A stretch of 64,000 nt of DNA from Streptomyces aurantiacus (GTDB taxonomy: Bacteria > Actinomycetota > Actinomycetes > Streptomycetales > Streptomycetaceae), in contig NZ_CP114283.1 in the NCBI RefSeq assembly GCF_027107535.1, positions 4,030,001 through 4,094,000 on the forward strand, given 5' to 3'. The stretch's first letter is position 1, and every line of letters begins with the position of its first letter. This document shows, piece after piece, positions 60,313 to 64,000 of the stretch. The notes below the pieces were generated by a model. The model made no database searches, was not told the origin of the DNA, and saw only the letters and a program-made list of their open reading frames with translations. The translations under genes and the position numbers were made by a program.

Positions 60313-61822
60313 GGCCGGCCCCGGCGGGTTCGGCGGCGATGGCCCGCATCAGCGCTTCCTCGGTGACCGCGTCGCCGGTCAGCTCGCCGACGACCGTGCC
60401 GTCCTTGAGTACGACGATCCGGTCGCTTCCCTCGATCAGCTCCTCGGTGTCGGAGGAGATCAGCAGCACGGCGAGTCCGTCGTCGGCGAGTTCGTCGATG
60501 AGGGCCTGCACCTCGGCCTTGGCGCCGACGTCGATTCCCCGGGTGGGCTCGTCCAGCAGCAGCACCTTCGGGTGCAGGGCGAGCCAGCGGGCCAGCAGTA
60601 CCTTCTGCTGGTTGCCGCCGGAGAGTTCGCCGACCTTCTGGTGCGGGCCGGCGGACTTGATGTGCAGCCGCTTCACGAAGGTGTCGACGATCCGGTCGAC
60701 GCGGGCGTTGTCCACCAGGCCGAACCGTGAGAGGCCGGGGAGTGCGGCGAGTGCGATGTTCTCCCGAACCGACAGTCCGGGGGCGATGCCTTCGGCCTTG
60801 CGGTCCTCCGGCAGGAGGCTGATGCCGGCGCGGATCGCGGCCGGAGTCGAGCCGGTGCGCACGGGCACACCGCCGACCGAGACGCGGCCCGAGTCCGCCG
60901 GCAGCGCTCCGGCGATGGCCTTGGCGGTCTCGCTGCGGCCCGAGCCGAGGAGCCCTCCCAGACCCACCACCTCGCCCGGACGAATGGAGAGCGACACGTC
61001 CCGCACCTGATGACGAACCGTCAGGCCTTCGGCATGCAGGACCGGTTCGGCCGCCGCCCGGTGGGAGCCGGTGAACTTGGTCAGGCCCTCGCTGCGCACC
61101 TCGCCGATCTCCCGGCCCAGCATGAGCGAGACCAGCCGCAGGCGCTCGAGACCGGCGAGCCGCCCGGTGTGCACCACCCGGCCGTCCCGCAGCACGGTGA
61201 CGGCGTCGCAGATCTCGTACAGCTCGTCCATGCGGTGGCTCACGTAGACCACGGCGATACCGCGCTCACGCAGCATGCGGATCACGCCGAACAGCGTGCT
61301 CACCTCGCGCGGTTCGAGCGACGAGGTGGGCTCGTCCATGATCACCACCCGGGCGTCGAGGGCGACGGCACGTGCGAGGGCCACCATCTGCTGCGCCCCG
61401 ACGCCGAGTTCGCGCAGCGGACGGCGCACGTCGACCCGGATGCCGAGGCCCAGTAGTGCCTCCTCGGCCTCCCGGTGCATGCGGCGGAAGTCGATCAGAC
61501 CGAGCCGGCCGCGGGGTTCGCGGCCGAGGAGGAGATTGCGGGCCACGCTCATCAGCGGGACGAGGTTGACCTCCTGGTAGATGGTGGAGATGCCTGCCTG
61601 CTGGGCCTGCAGAGGGGTGGCGAAGCGGACCGGCGTGCCGTCGTGGACGATCTGGCCCGCGTCCGGACGGTGGACGCCGGTGAGTACCTTGATCAGGGTC
61701 GACTTGCCCGCGCCGTTCTCGCCGACGAGGGCGTGCACCTCCCCGGCGCGGGCGGTGAAGTCCACGTCGGACAGCGCCTTCACGCCGGGGAAGAGCTTGG
61801 ACACACCGGTGACGGAAAGCAT
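60305..61822 (-). CDS. ytfR: Sugar ABC ATPase with two NBDs (YtfR-like)
   Basis: This 505-residue tandem ATPase of the RbsA/YtfR type has the first NBD with GENGAGKSTLIKV (Walker A), LGVGAQQMVALARAVAL and VVIMDEPTSSL (Walker B). The second NBD has GLLGSGRSETAKAI, a degenerate Walker A lacking the canonical Lys, LSGGNQQKVLLARWL and VLLLDEPTRGID. This asymmetry is usual in the family. It is one nt after the binding-protein stop. Confidence 0.92.
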   Translation of the reverse strand: MLSVTGVSKLFPGVKALSDVDFTARAGEVHALVGENGAGKSTLIKVLTGVHRPDAGQIVHDGTPVRFATPLQAQQAGISTIYQEVNLVPLMSVARNLLLGREPRGRLGLIDFRRMHREAEEALLGLGIRVDVRRPLRELGVGAQQMVALARAVALDARVVIMDEPTSSLEPREVSTLFGVIRMLRERGIAVVYVSHRMDELYEICDAVTVLRDGRVVHTGRLAGLERLRLVSLMLGREIGEVRSEGLTKFTGSHRAAAEPVLHAEGLTVRHQVRDVSLSIRPGEVVGLGGLLGSGRSETAKAIAGALPADSGRVSVGGVPVRTGSTPAAIRAGISLLPEDRKAEGIAPGLSVRENIALAALPGLSRFGLVDNARVDRIVDTFVKRLHIKSAGPHQKVGELSGGNQQKVLLARWLALHPKVLLLDEPTRGIDVGAKAEVQALIDELADDGLAVLLISSDTEELIEGSDRIVVLKDGTVVGELTGDAVTEEALMRAIAAEPAGAGHD

Positions 61823-61823
61823 G

Positions 61824-62915
61824 TCAGTAGGCCTTGCCGAGGTCCGACTGTGCGTTGGACCTGGTGTACGAGCTGTCCTTGATAACGATGTCCTGAGCCA
61901 CTTCGTCGCCCCGGGTGAAGGTGTCGAGGGTCTGGAAGGCGAGGGGTCCGAAGCGGGGGTTGGACTCGATGACGCCGTGGATCCAGCCGTCGACGATGCC
62001 CCGGACGGCCTTGCGGGTGCCGTCGATCGTGACGATCTTGACGTCGCCCGGCTTCTTGCCCGCGCTCTTGAGGGCGTTGACCGCGCCGAGTCCCATCTCG
62101 TCGTTCTCGGCGTAGATGCCCTTGATCCCGGGCTTGGACTGGATGAGGTTCTCGGTGACCGACTGGCCCTTCTCGCGGGCGAACTCGCCGGTCTGCTGGA
62201 ACACCACCTCGAGGCCGGGGGCCTTGGTCTTGATCCGGTCCACGAAGCCCTTGGTGCGTTCCGTCGTGACGTTGTTGCCCGCGGAGCCGAGCAGGATGGC
62301 GATGTCGCCCTTGCCGCCGGTCGCCTCGATCATCTGGTCGGCGGCCCGTCTGCCCTGCTCCACGAAGTCGGAACCGATGAAGCTCACGTAGTCCTTGCAC
62401 GCGGTGGCGTTGATCTTGCGGTCCACCGTGACGATCGGGACGTGCTTGGCTGCCGCGGTGCGCAGCACGGGCTCCCAGCCGTCCGAGTTGAGGGGGGCGA
62501 CGACCAGTACGTCGGCGCCCTTGGCGATGAGGTCCTGGACGTCACTGATCTGCTTGGAGAACTGCGACTGGGCGTTGGCGGTGAGGAGCTTGAGGCCGCG
62601 CTTCTTCGCCTCCGCCCTGATCGAGGCGGTCTCGGCGATCCGGAAGGGGTTGGCCTCCTTCTCGGACTGGGAGAAACCGACGGTGGCGTTCGCGAGGTCG
62701 AGCTTCTTGCCCCCGTACGTGTCGAGGGTGCAGACCGGGCCGGAGCCGGTGCCCGGCGAGGCGACCTGCTGGCCGGAGTCGCCCTGCTGGGTGGAGGCCT
62801 TGTCGTCGGAGGAGTCCTCGGACTTGGTGCATCCGGTCAGGGCCAGGCTGGTGAGGAGGCCGGTGGCGAGGAGGGTGCGTGCGGTGGTGCGTCGAGGAGG
62901 TGCGATCGGCTTCAT
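61824..62915 (-). CDS. ytfQ: Sugar-binding lipoprotein (YtfQ-like)
   Basis: This 363-residue lipoprotein has the lipobox LTGC after a basic n-region and a short acidic linker (KSEDSSDDKASTQQG), then a periplasmic-binding-protein-1 fold: ATVGFSQSEKEANPFRIAETASIRAEAKKRG, DVLVVAPLNSDGWEPVL, GDIAILLGSAGNNVTTER, IYAENDEMGLGAVNAL. The start FSQ-E-NPFR and the gene order match YtfQ, a galactofuranose-binding protein in E. coli. In Streptomyces the sugar could also be another furanose. It is the first gene of the operon. Confidence 0.92.
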   Translation of the reverse strand: MKPIAPPRRTTARTLLATGLLTSLALTGCTKSEDSSDDKASTQQGDSGQQVASPGTGSGPVCTLDTYGGKKLDLANATVGFSQSEKEANPFRIAETASIRAEAKKRGLKLLTANAQSQFSKQISDVQDLIAKGADVLVVAPLNSDGWEPVLRTAAAKHVPIVTVDRKINATACKDYVSFIGSDFVEQGRRAADQMIEATGGKGDIAILLGSAGNNVTTERTKGFVDRIKTKAPGLEVVFQQTGEFAREKGQSVTENLIQSKPGIKGIYAENDEMGLGAVNALKSAGKKPGDVKIVTIDGTRKAVRGIVDGWIHGVIESNPRFGPLAFQTLDTFTRGDEVAQDIVIKDSSYTRSNAQSDLGKAY

Positions 62916-62945
62916 GGAGTCCCCAAACGGCGCGGCCCCGGAGTG

Positions 62946-62957
62946 GAGAGCGCTCCC
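62946..62957. promoter_or_regulatory. GAGCGCTC-centred operator-like site
   Basis: GGAGAGCGCTCC (62946-62957) is a near-palindrome centred on GCGC, of the LacI/GalR operator type, about 31 bp upstream of ytfQ. The adjacent LacI gene is its likely regulator. Confidence 0.4.
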
Positions 62958-63004
62958 GGGGCGTTCGGCACTTGACGGTCAACACGGCGTGCACGTCGTT
63001 CAGG

Positions 63005-63045
63005 GGAGGTTTTTACATCGTTGGAAGGGGCCTGTAAACCCCTCC
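63005..63045 (-). promoter_or_regulatory. Promoter/operator region of the sugar ABC operon
   Basis: TTTACA (63012-63017) and TGTAAA (63033-63038) form an inverted repeat within 13-bp arms (two mismatches) that flank 15 bp. On the minus strand TTTACA could also act as a -35 with TGTAAA as the -10 at slightly short spacing. Either reading places it between ytfQ and the LacI gene. Confidence 0.4.
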
Positions 63046-63079
63046 GTCCGAAATCTCGATCCAATGGTCCGGACCGCCG

Positions 63080-64000
63080 TCAGCGGCGCCCGAGGGTGCT
63101 CTCCCGCTCCACCAGCCGGTATTCCGCGGTGAGTTCACGCCCGCCCGTCTCCTGACGGCCCGACAGACTGCGCAGCAGAGAAGCCACCGCGAGGCGTGCG
63201 ATGGCTTGTTTGTCCGGCGCGATGGTGGTCAGCGACACCGCTCCGAAACGGCTCTCGGCGATGTCGTCGAAACCCACCATGGCGATGTCCCACGGCACCC
63301 TCAGCCCGCGCTCGTGCAACACCCGCATGGCACCGATCGCGATCAGGTCGTTGTAGGCGAAGACGGCGTCGGGCCGTATGCCCGCGTCCAGCAGCCGGGC
63401 CATGGCCCGGGCGCCGTCGTCCCGGTCCCAGCCGCCGACGGGCACGACCAGGTCGTCCCCGGCCGGCAGGCCCGCCGCCGTCAACTCCGCCCGCCAGCCG
63501 TCGAGCCGCAGATGGGCGGGACGGTTCGCGGAGTCCGTACGGGCGCCGAGGTACGCGATCCGGGTCCGGCCGCGGTCGAGCAGGTGGCGCACCGCCGTCC
63601 GGGCGGCGGCCACGTTGTCGATCGCGATGTGGTCGAAGGGCAGGCCGTACTCGCGCTCACCGAGCAGCACCAGCGGCACGTCGTCGGCCCGGCTCCGCAG
63701 GTCCTCGGCCTCCAGCTCCAGCGGGCTGAGGATCAGTCCGTCGATCACCCGGGCCCGGAATCCCTGGCTGACCAGCAGCTCCTGCTCGCGCTCGCCCCGC
63801 GTGTGGTCGAGCAGGACCGTGAACTCGTGCTCGGCGGCCGCGTCGATCACCGCGCCCGCCAGCTCGGCGAAGTAGGGATTGCCGAGCTCGGGAACGGCGA
63901 GCGCGATGATGCCCGTACGGCCCTTGCGTAGATGCCGCGCGGTGAGGTTCGGCCGGTATCCGAGCTCGTCGATGGCCTGTTGGACCCGGGCGCGCATCGC
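63080..64000 (-). CDS. LacI-family transcriptional regulator (N-terminus truncated by window end)
   Basis: The visible part starts at ...MRARVQQAIDELGYRPNLTARHLRKGRTGIIALAVPELGNPYFAEL, the end of the LacI HTH and hinge helix. The full periplasmic-binding-type sensor follows (IDGLILSPLELEAEDLRSRADDVPLVLLGE, HIAIDNVAAARTAVRHLLDRGRTRIAYLG, AVFAYNDLIAIGAMRVLHERGLRVPWDIAMVGFDDI). It ends TLGRR. About 25-30 HTH residues lie beyond 64000. It is transcribed in the same direction as the transporter operon and presumably represses it until the sugar or a derivative binds. Confidence 0.92.
   Translation of the reverse strand, partial: AMRARVQQAIDELGYRPNLTARHLRKGRTGIIALAVPELGNPYFAELAGAVIDAAAEHEFTVLLDHTRGEREQELLVSQGFRARVIDGLILSPLELEAEDLRSRADDVPLVLLGEREYGLPFDHIAIDNVAAARTAVRHLLDRGRTRIAYLGARTDSANRPAHLRLDGWRAELTAAGLPAGDDLVVPVGGWDRDDGARAMARLLDAGIRPDAVFAYNDLIAIGAMRVLHERGLRVPWDIAMVGFDDIAESRFGAVSLTTIAPDKQAIARLAVASLLRSLSGRQETGGRELTAEYRLVERESTLGRR

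Overview
The window is high-GC actinobacterial DNA and almost certainly comes from a Streptomyces chromosome. Third codon positions are strongly G/C, GTG starts are common, and gene content is typical of the genus: a mycothiol-dependent enzyme, STAS/ATPase anti-sigma pairs, Tat and Sec secreted enzymes, a eukaryotic-type Ser/Thr kinase and a secondary-metabolite cluster. No phage, insertion sequence or CRISPR array is visible.

Layout. 1-9.5 kb is stress and housekeeping-like: a secreted-protein fragment, a membrane protein, a class V aminotransferase, a YihY/BrkB membrane protein divergent from an SRPBCC protein, a haloacetate-dehalogenase-like hydrolase, a STAS/MEDS-ATPase pair, and a hemerythrin plus ferritin-like pair. 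Several of these carry promoters that resemble the Streptomyces sigma-B consensus (G-rich -35, GGGTAC/T -10). 9.5-12 kb holds a secreted GH5 enzyme under two palindromic operators and two small proteins. 12-17.4 kb is a complete, tightly coupled five-gene STM4015-4014-4013-4012-4011 operon (LRR-like, ATP-grasp-like, alkaline-phosphatase-fold and two radical SAM proteins) of unknown function. 17.6-24 kb has small hypotheticals, a membrane EEP phosphatase, a mycothiol-dependent enzyme and, at 22149-22221, a free-standing 73-nt tRNA-Gly(UCC)-like gene with its own promoter, terminator and encoded CCA but an altered T-loop. 24.5-30.4 kb is a scarred sugar-acid catabolic region (dehydrogenase, IlvD/Edd dehydratase, gene remnants) next to an accessory NAD-dependent DNA ligase and a frameshifted Rid-family pseudogene. 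30.5-38 kb holds an autoregulated-looking HTH/hydrolase pair, a virginiamycin B lyase divergent from an acetyltransferase, a histone-H1-like winged-helix protein, a Tat-secreted propeller-like protein and an MFS transporter.

38.4-54 kb is a biosynthetic cluster. GriI- and GriH-like enzymes would make 3-amino-4-hydroxybenzoate, followed by an adenylate-forming ligase, two carrier proteins, a ketosynthase plus a short ketosynthase-like partner, a second adenylating enzyme, a DUF/V4R-like protein, an epimerase-type reductase, an MFS exporter and a FabG-like ketoreductase; a FAD monooxygenase and an ABC exporter flank it. The simplest reading is an amino-hydroxybenzoyl starter loaded on a carrier protein and extended by a type II PKS. 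No dedicated dehydratase or pathway regulator is visible.

54-64 kb contains a degenerate tRNA-like element, a YbdK-type carboxylate-amine ligase, a Ser/Thr kinase operon with a membrane partner, and a galactofuranose-type sugar ABC system (ytfQ-ytfR-ytfT-yjfF) beneath a LacI regulator that runs off the end of the window.
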